Assembly: GCA_015179025.1 (NCBI GenBank)
Contig: WHUX01000200.1
Coordinates: forward strand, 1-64,000
Length of the DNA: 64,000 nt
DNA from: Terfezia claveryi
Lineage: Eukaryota > Ascomycota > Pezizomycetes > Pezizales > Pezizaceae
Direction of reading: 5' to 3'
Under the pieces are notes generated by a model that searched no databases, was not told where the DNA came from, and saw only the letters and a list, made by a program, of their open reading frames with translations. The position numbers were made by a program, and so were the translations under genes. Numbering within the stretch: position 1 is the stretch's first letter; every line of letters starts with the position of its first letter. Positions 1 to 10,567 of this stretch are shown in pieces.

Positions 1-799
1 ACGCTTGCAGCAAGGCTGGGTATTGGGCAACTTCCGGAGCGGTTTTTCTAATACCTAAGGCTGAATACACAGAACCGGTGAATTTGGAAGGGGTTGCCCA
101 TTTCCCGACGAACTATTATGCGGAGCTCTCAGTCAAGGTACCAGAATTCCAGGGTGAGGGTAAGCAGACATACAATGTCCGGTGGACTGCATAAAAAGCA
201 TTTCGCAAGCAAGGTCAGCCCAGGGCTGATTGGGTGTAGGTGCGACGAAAGGGGTAGTCAGAATATTCAAAGGGTGACCTGAATGGAAAAATTGTTGGGA
301 AACTGGAAGGGCTCTTCAGCGTGCGGGATAATATTAACAGAGTCTATAAAGTGGCTCTTGTATCAATACTTAGAGTAGGAGGGTCAAGCAGGCCAGGTAG
401 GGATGAATGAATGGTTCGGATGGAAAGGCGGGAGGATGGGAAAGGAATGAATATATTGCGCATTACGGACATCGAAGGAATGGCATATGTGATTGGGTTA
501 AAGGAAGGAAATACGTGGCTAGTGAACAATCGGATTGATTTCCATATGTGGAATGACCTATATAGTGAATGAGATAGTACTTGTAAGTAGATTAACAAGC
601 TTTTGATACCTTGAGTTAAATGGCAAGCTAGAAGTGAGAAGTGTAGAGGTCCTATTGCGGGCTTTTCTAGTGTGGAAGTTATGCAGTATTGTATACAGAT
701 GGTCACGAGGGGACGCGTGGTGCCTGGAACCAAGCAAGAAGGTGGGAAATACGGGGGTGTGTGGAAAAGCCAGAACAAAAGGTGATCGTACAAAGTCGA

Positions 800-1195
800 A
801 GAGGTATGCACAGGGTCCCCTCGAAGGTAAGAGGTTGGAGTATGTCCAGGGTGCTCTGGAAGGCGAGGTACCTACAGGCTGCGGTGGGAGCCAAGACATC
901 AGTAAGTTTCATACAGGTTGCCATGAGAGGCAAGAGGTCAGAAGTACCATTCAGGGTGCCTTGGGAGGCAACAAAAGGAGGACGTACAGGGTGCCCTGGG
1001 AGGTACCAGTTCGAAGAGGTACCTGCAGGGTGCCATGAGAGGCAAGAGGTTGGAAGTACCATTCAGGGTGCCCTGGGAGGTAACAAAAGGAGGACATACA
1101 GGGTGCCCTGGGAGGTACTAGTTCGAAGAGGTACCTGCAGGGTGCCGTGGGAGGCAAGAGGTCGGAAGGGTACCTATAGGGCGCCCTGGCAGGCA
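800..1195. repeat. GC-rich minisatellite, about 37 bp subunits in a 112 bp higher-order unit
   Basis: The phrase GGGTGCCCTGGGAGG and variants recur about every 37 bp. Three subunits with different linkers (TTCGAAGAGGTACCTGCA, CAACAAAAGGAGGAC, CAAGAGGTCGGAAGTACC) form a unit of about 112 bp. That unit is present twice in full (about 929-1152), with more diverged subunits on both sides. Open frames across it are by-products of the repeat. It lies inside the C-like element that ends at 1271. Confidence 0.8.
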
Positions 1196-1219
1196 ATACA
1201 GGCAATAAAATAAGGAAGG

Positions 1220-1254
1220 GCGTCAGGACGTCTCTGCAAGGCGTCAGGACGCCA
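1220..1254. repeat. Subterminal CGTCAGGACG repeats of C3
   Basis: CGTCAGGACG occurs at 1221 and again from 1242, the second time within GGCGTCAGGACGCC, which is close to a perfect palindrome. C1 has CGTCCGGACGC and CGTCCTGTG repeats at both of its ends. Shared subterminal repeats of this sort could be transposase-binding sites, but no protein evidence is available. Confidence 0.55.
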
Positions 1255-1271
1255 TATTTTTCTTCCTGATG

Positions 1272-1517
1272 TTACTAGTCTAGGCTAGCATACTCGAGCA
1301 AGCTGCCAAGTGGAGTTAATCATACCTGTTGCATTGACTAGCACCCCCCTAAACTGCCTGCTGCTACCCTAAATTACAGTCTGTGAAGTAGGTACTACTA
1401 GTACATAAGGTACAAATTTCAAGTAAGCTCTCAGTCCCCAATATTAGGAATTTTTATTGATAATACAAGTTATGAACTGCCTGCAATCTGAGTGAGAGCA
1501 TTGCCTTCCTTCTACTA
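1272..1517. other. Intergenic stretch, nothing recognised
   Basis: AT-rich sequence between the C3 end and the 23 bp minisatellite. No protein similarity, tRNA-like fold or LTR terminus was seen by eye. Confidence 0.4.
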
Positions 1518-2005
1518 TCCAGCTTGCCATGCTTCCACTATCTAGCTTGCTATCCCTCTGTTATCCAGCTCACTATACCTTTGCCATCTAGCTTGTTATA
1601 CTTCCACTGTCCAGCTTGCCATCTCTCTGTTGTCTAGCTAGCTATGCCTCCACTGTTCAGCCTGCTATGCCTCCACCTTCTAGCTTACCATACCTCTATT
1701 GTTTAGCTTGCCTTCTCTCTACTATCTCCTTTGCCATATCTCTACTATCTAGCTTGCTATACCTCCACTATCTAGCTTACCATGTTTGTGTCATATAGCT
1801 TGCCTTCCCTCTACCATCCCCTTTGCCATATCTCCACTATCTAGCTTGCTATACTTCCACCATCTAGCTTACCATGCCTTCACCATCTAGCTTGCTCTCC
1901 CTTTGTCATCCTAGTTGCCATGCCTCCACTGTCCAACTTGCTATACCTACCTTTACTATCCAGCTTGCCATACCTATGCTATCCCCTTTGCTATATCTCT
2001 GTACT
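1518..2005. repeat. 23 bp minisatellite (about 20 copies)
   Basis: The unit is AGCTTGCTATACCTCCACTATCT with variation, repeated head to tail roughly twenty times. A few units are fused to a partial copy (CCCCTTTGCCATATCT), giving 46 bp steps. It is pyrimidine-rich on the plus strand. There is no plausible gene. Confidence 0.85.
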
Positions 2006-2537
2006 AGCTTAGTCTAATATGTATTGATACCACTTTTATTTATAAACTAACGTAGGAGCCAGGGACTTGGCCTCAAGTTTGCTAGTTATATAGTAAGGTT
2101 GGACAGGTCTATTTAATTATATTTCTATCTCTTGTGGCATTAGCCTCTATGTATATAAACATTTAGAAATACTATAGACATTTATTATACTTATACATCT
2201 ATGCATCCTGAATTATTAGTTCACTTTATTCTATATGCTGGCCTTAGTTGTAGAGAGGGTAAAGATACTTCTTTTCACTTTTCTTCATAGAAACTCAATG
2301 TCCCCATATGCAGTCAGTTATGTGTGTGTAAGGCGCTATAGCATATACTGAATCTGTAGTAGAGGCCCTCGTATAAAATAGGCTAGCCTTGAATCTTGGT
2401 GTCTAATCTGTAGATTAGTAATTAATTGGTAAAGTAGTTTGAGGCGAGTTATTGTAGGCAAAGACTAAGGTGAGTTAATAGCTAAATAAGTTATTAAGGT
2501 GAGAAACTCCTACTGACTCACCCTATAGCGTATACTA
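2006..2537. other. AT-rich filler, no gene seen
   Basis: No coding similarity was recognised. A short phrase close to CTATAGCRTATACT occurs near 2333 and again near 2522, about 190 bp apart. It could mark an old repeat pair, but I cannot assign it. Confidence 0.35.
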
Positions 2538-3082
2538 ATTGGGATAGCATTACCAAAAAATCTGATTAAAAGACAAAGATGCAATTAATTAGAGATAAGA
2601 AATATCTATTGTATTGGAATCTTGAACACTCCAATAAGGATTGTAGGAAATAACAAAATAAGGTACTCATGTGTACAGCTGTACAAGATTTAGCTATACT
2701 GATAGCTACCAAGAACAAAAACAATGAGGATAAAATCAAAGAATGACCCTTGTCAAGACAGGTACTAGATTTTAGCAAGGTATTTGAAAAAGCCAATGAA
2801 CATCCTATACTAGCTTTAATTGATCTCTAAACTAAAGGAGGGAACTTAATTAATTCTTAATTTGTATACTTATACAAAATACTAACTAGAGGTATTAAGA
2901 AGAAATTATTAAGCACTATAATTAAAGGCTAAAAGGAAATGATAGATAAAGCTTATACTTCCAAACTAGATTAGATAGGTTATATAGAAGAATAAACATT
3001 CTATATAGCTTATTTGCCTGGATGGAATATGATATTAGTAGAACTCACTCTTAGTAAAGTGCAAGCAATAATTCTTGCCTAT
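2538..3082 (+). pseudogene. B0: fragment of a family B gag-pol (nucleocapsid knuckle and protease), decayed
   Basis: The plus-strand translation, read through stops, follows B1 from 18501 and B2 from about 34600 down to 34090. It shows a zinc knuckle (CWNLEHSNKDC), then the protease segment LALIDLxTKGGNLI, then KGxKEMIDKAY and WNMILVELTLSKV. Many stops sit where B2 has Gln, Arg or Trp codons, as expected of RIP. The 3' side is cut at 3083 by the A2 LTR, and no continuation is visible. The 5' boundary near 2538 is abrupt and unexplained. Confidence 0.75.
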
Positions 3083-3761
3083 TGTCATAACTATATATTT
3101 AGTTGTCTTCACCATTATCTGTGACACAGGAAATGGATCATTACTATTGTTGTCTTTGTCATCACTTGCAATCACCAGTAATACATTATTATTATTGTTG
3201 CTTTTGGTATTACCTACTATACAAGTTCTAGATTATTGTTATTATTACCTTCCTTAGCTTCCAAGATAGGGATCTTAGAAAGCTTATTTCCCCTATTGCC
3301 CTGACAGAATTATATATATATTGACTCTGTCTCTTGTACAATTATTGAATCTCTATCTAATAGCTTATATACTAATACAGGATATTGCTTCTTTCAGCGC
3401 TTGTGCATCTCCTTTATGCATCTCCTTGTCTCGTAAACAGCTCTGTAGTACAGCTACCTCCCTCTAACATATGCGGCAATCACTTCTATATGTCTCTTAT
3501 CCTTGCCTCTTACCTCTTATCCTTGTTCTATTCCAGCCTTCTTCTAGTTACACACATAGGTTTTTACGTGTATCTTGCCCTAGCCTCTGTCTTCTGAACA
3601 TCCAGCCTTCTATGACATTGTTTGTAACATCTATAATAGGTGTCTGTAACAAGCCTAATTTCCTTAGTTATATACATAGTACTTCTACATGTATCTTACT
3701 TTATTCTTGTCCTTATCCTGGCATACCATTTAGTTGCCTTATCTCTAGAGCCTATATTATA
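3083..3761 (+). repeat. A2 5' LTR (degenerate)
   Basis: It starts TGTCATAACTATATATTTAG, against TGTCACAACCG in family A, and ends AGAGCCTATATTATA, against GGAGCCCTCGTTACA. The middle (about 3385-3760) aligns with the A1 LTR read on the minus strand. It is longer than 500 bp because of a T-rich, TTA-repeat insertion near 3100-3245. Immediately downstream, CTATATTGGATTACTTTGAT matches the A1 primer-binding region (CTACGTTGGATCTTTCAGAC). It directly abuts B0 coding sequence. Confidence 0.75.
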
Positions 3762-3793
3762 CTATATTGGATTACTTTGATTAACTGGTATAC

Positions 3794-4918
3794 GCAAAGT
3801 CTACCCAAGACACCACTCCTATGCCCACAGTCAAATTTTAGGCCTAGCAACCCCTGCCCATCTCTATAAACTAGGCTAACTTTAGCAGCTATCACCAGAT
3901 CATTATCGATATTTACTTTGTCGTAGATGTATTAAGTTAATAGCTAGAATGAGCCATATATGAAGGACAACAAAAACAGACTAGCACTAATAACAAAGTC
4001 ATAATACTTACCAAAGACCTTCTCTTATGCTAGGCCATTCTAGCCTCCTGCCAAAACAACCTTACAACTGCCCAAAACTATTTAGTCAATAAAAGAAGAA
4101 TCATCTAGACTCTAAATAGGGCCCTAAATACAATTGGATTGTAAACAGCCTCAGCATCCTAAGCATTCTAGGTACCCAAAACCTAAGATCTCACCACCCC
4201 ACTAAAGTTTAATGGTAATAGGACTCACCTGAAAGCTTGGAAATATTCTATTAACATCAAACTGAATAAAGATACTACAAAGTTCCCTACCATTTAGTAT
4301 AGATTAGCTTATATATATGGGTTGCTAAAGGGCATAGCTTTAGACCAGGTCCAACTCTATATCCTAGAGGACTGCTTCAACCTATCTAATGTCACTGCTT
4401 TATTTACAATTCTCAACCATGCTTTTGGAGACCCAGATCCTATAGGTATGACAACTCATACTTTCTGAGAACTAAAACATAGAGGATATAACCTCTCAGC
4501 ATATGTGCCTAAATTCTCAAGGTTGACAGCAGAAGTAGAGTAGATTAATCGGATGAAGTAGGAACAATTCGAGGAATACCTCAATATTGAGCCCAAAATA
4601 GCCCTCCTACAATCTCTAGATATTAAAACTCTAAATAAATACATTGATTAGGTATTAAAGATACAGCAAAAATTAGCTAGGTTGAGAGCCCAGACTAGTG
4701 CCTCCAGTACTTATTGGGCTGTGAGCGTACAGTACCCCTAGAGCCAAACATATTAACTATGATTCCAAAACCTGAGCACTCAGACCCAAGCTACAGCTAA
4801 TAAGCCAGCCTATCTATTGCTTGTGGCTAGTGGTACTACCCCTATGGATTTATTATTAGGAAGACCCCACCTAACATAAGAAGAGAGAGAACATTGTTAC
4901 AATAATGTATTATATATT
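3794..4918 (+). pseudogene. A2 gag, 5' part (capsid), many stops
   Basis: Reading through stops gives a Gag capsid that parallels A1: LTTPLKFNGNR (A1: LPTPPKFNGDW), KFPTIxYRLAYIYGLLKGIALDQVQ, then HAFGDPDPIG, then TTPMDLLLGRPHLT before the zinc-knuckle region. The start ATG of A1 corresponds here to ACG at about 3794. At least eight in-frame stops are at positions of Gln, Trp or Arg codons. The reading frame is cut at 4923 by A1 and continues at 11068. Confidence 0.75.
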
Positions 4919-4923
4919 ATATA
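4919..4923. repeat. A1 target-site duplication, left copy (ATATA)
   Basis: ATATA directly precedes the TGTAACG end of A1. The same five bases follow the other end at 11068-11072. A 5 bp duplication is standard for Ty3/Gypsy integrases. Confidence 0.85.
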
Positions 4924-5423
4924 TGTAACGAGGGCTCCGGGGACAAGGCGACCAAGGGGTACGCCGGGGCGAGAACAGGAACGAGGTAACACACACGTAG
5001 GAACGCTACGTGTGTGATCAGGGGAAAGGCTAGTGGCAAGGGCAAGAGGCAAGAGGGGCAGAGGGCAAGGAGCACGAGACACGCGGAGGCAGTTGCCGCA
5101 TGTGTCGGAGGGGGGCAGCTGGGCTGCAGAGTTATTCACGGGACAAGGCAAGACGAGGGGGTGTACAAGGGAGGTACACCTTCGCGGAGAGACAAGGTCC
5201 TGTATTAGGTATACAAGACGTTGGATGGGGATACAACGAGAGGGCGGAGAGAGCAAGCTATATATACAGGCTTCCTTCCTGGCCAAGGCCGCCGGAAGGA
5301 ATAAGGTTCCCGAGACCCCTTATCTCGGGAATAGAGATAACAACGATATCAATCAACAATAATGAAAGTCGGACAGAATCCCGTCCGACTCTCAAACCTG
5401 GCTAGGAAAGGACGGTTGTGACA
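4924..5423 (-). repeat. A1 3' LTR (500 bp)
   Basis: Read on the coding strand it begins TGTCACAACCGTCC and ends CCCTCGTTACA. It contains inverted repeats: CACACACGTAG with CTACGTGTGTG (4994-5019 area), GTCGGAC with GTCCGAC, and CCCGAGA with TCTCGGG. Frames that appear open across it are shared by LTRs of other A copies and are not genes. Confidence 0.95.
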
Positions 5424-5440
5424 CTATCCCCCTTTAGGCT
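5424..5440 (-). promoter_or_regulatory. A1 polypurine tract
   Basis: On the minus strand, CTAAAGGGGGATAG lies directly upstream of the 3' LTR. A purine run ending at the LTR border is the expected primer for plus-strand DNA synthesis. A3b has a matching run (TAAAGGGGGGTTAG) beside its LTR at 42737. Confidence 0.7.
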
Positions 5441-5585
5441 CGGAGCTCCAGCGACTAGGAGGCCTGGGCACGATAACCAGCAAAATCAACATAGGAAACA
5501 ACAACAACAACAACAAGGTAAGGACAAAAACCCCAACTCCGAACAACAAGAACATAAACAACAACAAGAATGCAAAGTCACGACC

Positions 5586-6901
5586 TCAGTCGACTGGGCG
5601 AGGCTTCCTGGGGTATCGCTGGTGGAATAGGGTAACCAAATCCTGCGCATTCTCCAAGTCCTCTGCGGGTTGCCAAGTGGCCTCCTCGTCCCCTAACCAC
5701 TTGACCTTGTATTGCAGATGACTGTACCTCTTCCTTGAGTCCAATACCTCTTTGACCTCCCACTCCTCTTCACCTTCGATCACCACAGGAGGGGGAGGGG
5801 GGTGTTTCTACCCTGGGAGGGGATTGTCAGCCGCTGGCTCAATTTCCGATATGTGTACAACCGGGTGGCGTTTGATGTTCTTGGGGAACCTCAATCGATA
5901 GGCATGAGTGCCACAGCAGCCAACACCTCGAATAGACCCAGGAACTTGTGGTCGAGCTTGCGAGATGGCCGTTCCGTCCGGAAGTGCCGGCTGGAGAGCC
6001 ACACCTTATCTCCTGGCTGATACTTGGGGGCTGGCAACCGTGATCCATTGGCATATTCAGCTTACCTGGCTTGCGCATATCCCAGCTCGGCTTTCAGGGT
6101 AGAGTGAAGTTCAGAAATCTGCATGGCAAACTCCTTAGCTGGGGCGTTCTCCCTGGCATTGCACAGGGGTGCCAGAGAGTCTACGAACCGAGGGTGCCAG
6201 CCATAATTGGCTAGGAATGGGGAGGTCTTCAGGGTCTCAGAGAAGTGGTTGTTGGTGGAGAATTCACAGGTAGCCAGCTATGAAACCCAGTTATTCTGCT
6301 GGTAATTGATGTACGCCCTCAGATATTGCTCCATGATGGCGTTCATACGTTCTGACTGGCCATCAGTCTGAGGGTGGTATGCCATAGACAGGTGTACTTC
6401 AATACCCAACAGCTCACAGAATGTTTTCCAGAAGTCAGCGATGAACTGAGGGCCACGGTCTGAGACAATCGACGCTGGGAGGCCATGGTAATGGAAGACA
6501 TTATCCAGGTAGAGGGATGCCAATTTGGGGGCCGAGCAGGTGTCTCGACAGGGTATCACATGCCTCATTTTCGTTAACTAATCCACTACCATCAAGATGG
6601 CATTGAATCCCGAGTCTTCCGGCAATCCGGTGACGAAGTCCATAGTCAAGTGTTGCCAGGGTTGTTCTGGGACTTCCAGGGGCTTCAGGGTACTATACGG
6701 AGCGTGGCGGCTGGGTTTGGCACGCTTGCAGACATGGCAATTCCGTATGTACCACTCCACCTCCTTCCATTGGTCAATCACGTATATTGCCTAGCTAGCA
6801 GCTCTAACGTTTTAGCTACCCCAGATGACCCGCAGCCAGAGTATCATGGTGTTCCTTGATCAGCTGCATCCGCAGCTCTCCTTCAGGTATATAGAGCCGA
6901 T
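5586..6901 (-). pseudogene. A1 pol, 3' part: integrase with C-terminal chromodomain
   Basis: Integrase inserts the element DNA into the genome; the chromodomain steers it to chromatin. The zinc-binding part reads WYIRNCHVCKRAKPSRH (about 6740). The catalytic core shows LTMDFVTGLPEDSG (first Asp), [15 protein letters not shown] (second Asp) and [13 protein letters not shown] (Glu region). The chromodomain at 5786-5600 reads WEVKEVLDSRKRYSHLQYKV, then KWLGDEEATWQPAEDL with the expected aromatic and acidic residues. Small indels near 6903 and 6785 shift the frame between RNase H and the core, and TAG/TGA stops occur near 6579, 6280 and 5815. It belongs to the same polyprotein as 6902-9420. Confidence 0.9.
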
Positions 6902-9420
6902 CTAGTGGTATAGGAGGCCGTCCTGAGTGGTGCACTCAGCTAGGGAAATCTTGGTGTGACGGCGCCATCCAGACTCCACTGCAGCGATTATATCCTTAAC
7001 CAGGTCGTCCTCCGCATATGCCCGTTGTATCCGCAGAAGGAGATCTGCTCCTGGGTTCGCTTCAGTTCTAGCATCAGCATCAGCATCAGCATCAGTATCA
7101 GCATCAGCATCAGCATCAGCATCAGCATCAGCATCAGCATCAGCATCAGCATCAGTATCAGCATCAGCATCAGCATCAGCATCAGCATGGCTAGTGGCTG
7201 CCAGGTCGAGATTTTTTGGTTTCAGTACCACCTGATTTTGGTACTTCAGCCTTTCATCCCCCCCTTTAGGGAGATCTCCTGATCTCCTGGTCAGTGCATC
7301 CGGCTTACCCCCAGCTTTTCCAGGCCGATACTTGATCTTGTAGTTGAATCGAGATAAGAACTCCGACCACCTAGCCTGCCGTCGGTTCAGCAGCTTAGTG
7401 GTGGTGAAGTACTCAAGATTCTTATGATCGGATAGCACCTCGATGATCCCCTTGGCTGACTCCAGGTGTGGCCTCCACTCCTCGAATGCTCGCATAATGG
7501 CCATTAACTCTTTATCATAGATTTCATAATTACACTCAGCCGGAGAGTGCTTTTTTGAGAAGTATGCCAATGGGTGGAGGATTCCATTGACATACTGAGA
7601 CAAGATTCCCGCGGAGATATAGTCGGAGGCGTCAGTCTCCACGATACATTCGCTGTCCGGATCGAAATGGGCCAGGATCGGTGTTGAGCAGAAAGCTTCC
7701 TTGAGGTTCTGGAAGGCAGATTGGGCTTCTGGATTCTAGTCGAAGCGCCGGTCTTTCTTGGTCAGGGCGGTGAGGGGGGCTACGATCTTCGAATACCCTA
7801 GAATGAACCGCCGGTAAAAGTTAGCGAACCCCAGGAAGGCTTGAACATCCTTAAGATTTGCTGAGATTTGCAATTCCTGGACAGCGGTAACCTTGGTGGG
7901 ATCCATCCTAATACCTTCGGTAGTGATAATCAACCCCAGATACTTGACCTCCTGCACATGAAACTCACATTTCTCGGGCTTGAGGTATAATCTGGCTTGC
8001 TCCAGCTTTTCCAGCACTTGTCGGACATGGATTTTGTACTCTACCAGGGTGTCTGAATAGATCAGGATATCGTCCAAGTAGGCGGTGCAGAACACATCCA
8101 AAAAGTCTCGTAGAGTATCATTAATAAAGTGCTGGAAAGAGGCCGGGGCGTTGGTTAAGCCAAAAGGCATGACATTGTACTTGAAGTGCCCGTACCGGGT
8201 GCGGAAGGCCGTTTTCCACTCTTCACCTTCAGCTATTCGGACCAGGTTATAGGCTCCCCTCAAATCCAGTTTAGTGAACCATTTTGCCTTGGAGAGCCTG
8301 GCTAATGTTTCCTGGATCAGAGGTAGGGGATACCTATTCTTGACTGTTTTCTCGTTCAGGCCACGATAATCAACGCACAACCGAAGAGAGCCGTCCGACT
8401 TCTTCACGAACAGCACAGGGGCACCCGCTGGGGAGGAGCTATGGCGAATGAAGCTCTTGTTGAGGTTTTCCTCCAAGTACTTTTTTAGGGCTTCCAGCTC
8501 TACCCGGGACATTCCATAGAGGGGCCCATAGGGAGGGGTTTTACCTTCTATCAGCGGAATCGTGTGGTCATATGGTCGGTGAGGTGCCAACTTCTCTGCG
8601 GCTTTTTCCGAGAACAGGTCAATGAACTCGTGGTACTCATCCAGAACCAAGGATTTCCACTTCTCCTTAGACCAGGTCTTGTTAATTTCCAGATTGATCT
8701 TATAAATTGAGAGAGTATGCGCCTTGAGCTTATGCCTCCTGGTGAGATGAGCAAAGGCCCCTGCTCCAATAAAGTTAATATTCAGGGGTTTTGCGAGGGC
8801 GGGGGATATCGGGGAAAATGGGGGAATGGTGGCATTGATGTGTGCAGGCGGGATTACCACCTGAGTCGGGTGGATTATTGGGGGTGGCAATGCGTACAGC
8901 CCAGTGACAGTAGTTTTTGGATCTCCACAGTGTTTTTTGCAATAAGGGCTGTTGAATCGCAAGGTGTAAGAGCCGAAGCTGACTGATACATCGTGCATCC
9001 TAAGCCAGGGGATCCCAAGGACAATTGGATACTTTAGCTTGGTTACAAACATTGGGAGATCTTCTGAGTGATCACCCATGGCGCTGGGCAGGCATGCGAG
9101 GTCGGTAATCACCCCAGAAGAGATAGGGTGGTCGTCAATAACATCAAGGAGGCGGGGGGTTTTTAGCTTGGAGGTTGGTATAGAGTTTTTACTGACGAAG
9201 GTCTGGTCAATGAATGCTATTCCTGAAGCACTACAATCTATGAGAGCTGATGTAACCACTGTTTTATCATTGAACTTGACAGTTATAGGTACAACGAAGT
9301 GCTCGCCAAACAGGCGAGACTCATCAACAGACATAGGTGTAGGCAAAGAAAACGCAGACAAAGATAAATGACCTGGAGCAGGTCCCTTGCTAGTGTCAGT
9401 AACTAGGCAAGGGACAGGGC
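6902..9420 (-). pseudogene. A1 pol, 5' part: protease, reverse transcriptase, RNase H
   Basis: The frame is open from the frameshift site to a TAG at 7736-7738 (Trp expected from the FDWNPEA context), then open again in the same frame to 6902. The protease segment is ALIDCSASGIAFID (active site D-C-S in place of D-S/T-G; A2 has the same). The RT shows [33 protein letters not shown], then the catalytic box YLDDILIYSD intact, then VKYLGLIITTEGIRMDPTKV. The RNase H shows [23 protein letters not shown] and SDHKNLEYF. Ala-Asp repeats follow in the linker to integrase. It is expressed as a Gag fusion if the -1 shift at 9421-9427 is used. Confidence 0.92.
7071..7188. repeat. Hexanucleotide repeat (GCATCA)n coding for Ala-Asp in A1 pol
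   Basis: There are about twenty head-to-tail GCATCA units with a few GTATCA variants. On the coding strand they give alternating Ala and Asp (Thr in the variants), in the linker between RNase H and integrase. A2 has only a loose Glu/Ala/Asn/Thr-rich stretch at the same place (13384-13480). The expansion is therefore specific to this copy or its recent parents. It preserves the frame because the unit is 6 bp. Confidence 0.9.
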
Positions 9421-10536
9421 TTTTCCCGACTCTTCAACTTCTTCGATCCGTGATTCGGATATAGCGTGGGCGGCCAGGGAGCGGTTCTTGTGGAGGGGAC
9501 ACGCCACGATGAAATAGTCCCCCTTCCTACATGCAATGCACAAACCCTGAGTGTGGCGACAGTCCCTTTCCTCCTGAGTAAGACGAGGCCTACCTGCTGA
9601 CAGGTCCATGGGGGCAGCCCCACCCACTACCAAGGAGGGGTGCACAGGCTTGTTGACTGGTGTGGGTTGTTGTTGTTGGGTGCGTGCTGTCAGAAATGGT
9701 GTACGGGGAGTCGAGGTCGGGAGTGTCTTTTGGGGGGCTCTGAGTGCCGCTGTCTGCTGTTCCACCCAGCTAGCTTGTTCAATAAGTCCCTCCAGGGTCT
9801 TGGTCAGTGGGCAGTAAACCAGAGCCTTTTTCAGCTCGAAGGTAAGCTCGTCTTTGAACTGATCGAGCTTGGCTTCGTCATTCCAATTGAGCTCTGCTGC
9901 TAGCCTGGAGAACTCAGTGACATAGGCTGACAGTTCCTTGTGTTTTTGCTTGAGGTCTCGCAGGGCCCTGCTGGCGGTTCCTTTAGGATCCGGGTCTCCG
10001 AAGGCTCAGTCCAGGATTGCCATTAGTGCTGGGATGTCTACCAGATCAATCCCCGTGGCCTTGACGAAGGGCTGTACCTGGTCCATAGCCTTACCCTCCA
10101 GTAGGCTATAGATATATGAGAGCTGGTGGTGGACGGTGGGGAACTTCGCCGAGTCCCCAGAGAGTTTTATCTGCACGGAGTTTTTCCATACTCGTAGCCG
10201 GCCCCAGTCCCCATTAAACTTGGGCGGGGTGGGTAGGTCTTGTGTTTTCTAGTTTTTTGGACCATCGGTCAGGTCCAAAGCGCGAGTCAGTCTCCGGATG
10301 GTTATCCTGTCCTCTGTTGCATCTTGTCGGAGGAGGGTTATTTCATCTTCAGCTTCTCGGATTCGCCTTTCGGCTTTCTGAAGGTCCGCTCCTTATTGTT
10401 CGCCGATGGCATAAGTATCTGTGAATATCTCAATCACAGTTCGTCGGTATGCTGATAGTTCTGTCAAGTCTGATGGGATCGGAGTCGCCCTCCAGGCTGC
10501 GAATCTATCGGTGGGTAGTGGAATGTTCGCGGACAT
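9403..10536 (-). pseudogene. A1 gag (capsid and nucleocapsid), 377 codons with three internal stops
   Basis: Gag forms the virus-like particle. The ATG at 10536 lies 31 nt after the 5' LTR and starts MSANIPLPTDRFAAW. One frame runs to TAG at 9405-9403 but is broken by TAA (10395-10393), TAG (10251-10249) and TGA (10008-10006). All three fit C-to-T or G-to-A changes. Capsid landmarks are LPTPPKFNGDW, FPTVHHQLSYIYSLLEGKA and GDPDPKGTAS; then PMDLSAGRPRLTQEERDC. The knuckle CIACRKGDYFIVAC has Tyr for the zinc-binding His; A2 still has His. The terminal TAG is shared with A2, so it may be the true gag stop. Confidence 0.88.
9421..9427 (-). promoter_or_regulatory. Candidate -1 programmed frameshift site GGGAAAA (gag/pol of A1)
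   Basis: On the minus strand, in the gag frame, the codons are TCG GGA AAA GCC, giving the heptamer G GGA AAA in the X XXY YYZ arrangement. Gag stops six codons after AAA. Slipping back one base gives AAA AGC CCT GTC CCT TGC, and this frame stays open through protease and RT. In A2 the same place reads GGAAAAA after a G-to-A change, and the downstream TAG is kept. The match is direct; use of the site is inference. Confidence 0.6.
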
Positions 10537-10556
10537 CGTACCGGTTGGTCTGAAAG

Positions 10557-10567
10557 ATCCAACGTAG
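10557..10567 (-). promoter_or_regulatory. A1 primer-binding site, candidate self-priming type
   Basis: Two bases after the 5' LTR, the coding strand reads ACGTTGGAT. Its exact complement ATCCAACGT occurs in the same LTR (coding strand, 10870-10862), about 40 bp downstream of a TATATATA run at 10903-10911. That is where the RNA 5' end could lie. Elements of the Tf1 group prime with their own RNA 5' end annealed next to the LTR, which would fit. No tRNA 3' end match was obvious. Confidence 0.45.

Larger units (their letters stand above)
1..1271. mobile_element. C3: one end of a C-family foldback-like DNA element (rest outside window or unrecognised)
   Basis: The right end, read on the minus strand, starts CATCAGGAAGAAAAATATGG and then carries GGCGTCCTGACGCC. 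This closely matches the left end of C1 at 44649 (CATCAGCAAGAAAAAAGTGG followed by CGTCCGGACGC). As in C1, GC-rich tandem repeats lie behind the terminus. The interior, about 1-800, does not match the C1 arms and I recognise no protein in it. The bases after the end are TT, so a TA target duplication is not seen. The right boundary is good; how far the element reaches to the left is inference. Confidence 0.5.

Noticed and set aside
634..1213. Open frames of 119-174 codons near the left edge
   Set aside because: They follow the 37/112 bp minisatellite; several frames are open at once and no domain is visible.
1518..2005. Telomere- or centromere-type satellite
   Set aside because: The 23 bp unit is diverged and short in extent, with no other satellite nearby; nothing ties it to a chromosome end or centromere.
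4897..5405. Open frames on both strands across the A1 LTR, repeated near 10505-11049
   Set aside because: They lie wholly in LTRs and recur only because the LTRs are copies; no initiation context or wider conservation.
6956..7282. Plus-strand frame with a long Ser-Ile repeat
   Set aside because: Shadow of the Ala-Asp hexanucleotide repeat in A1 pol on the other strand.
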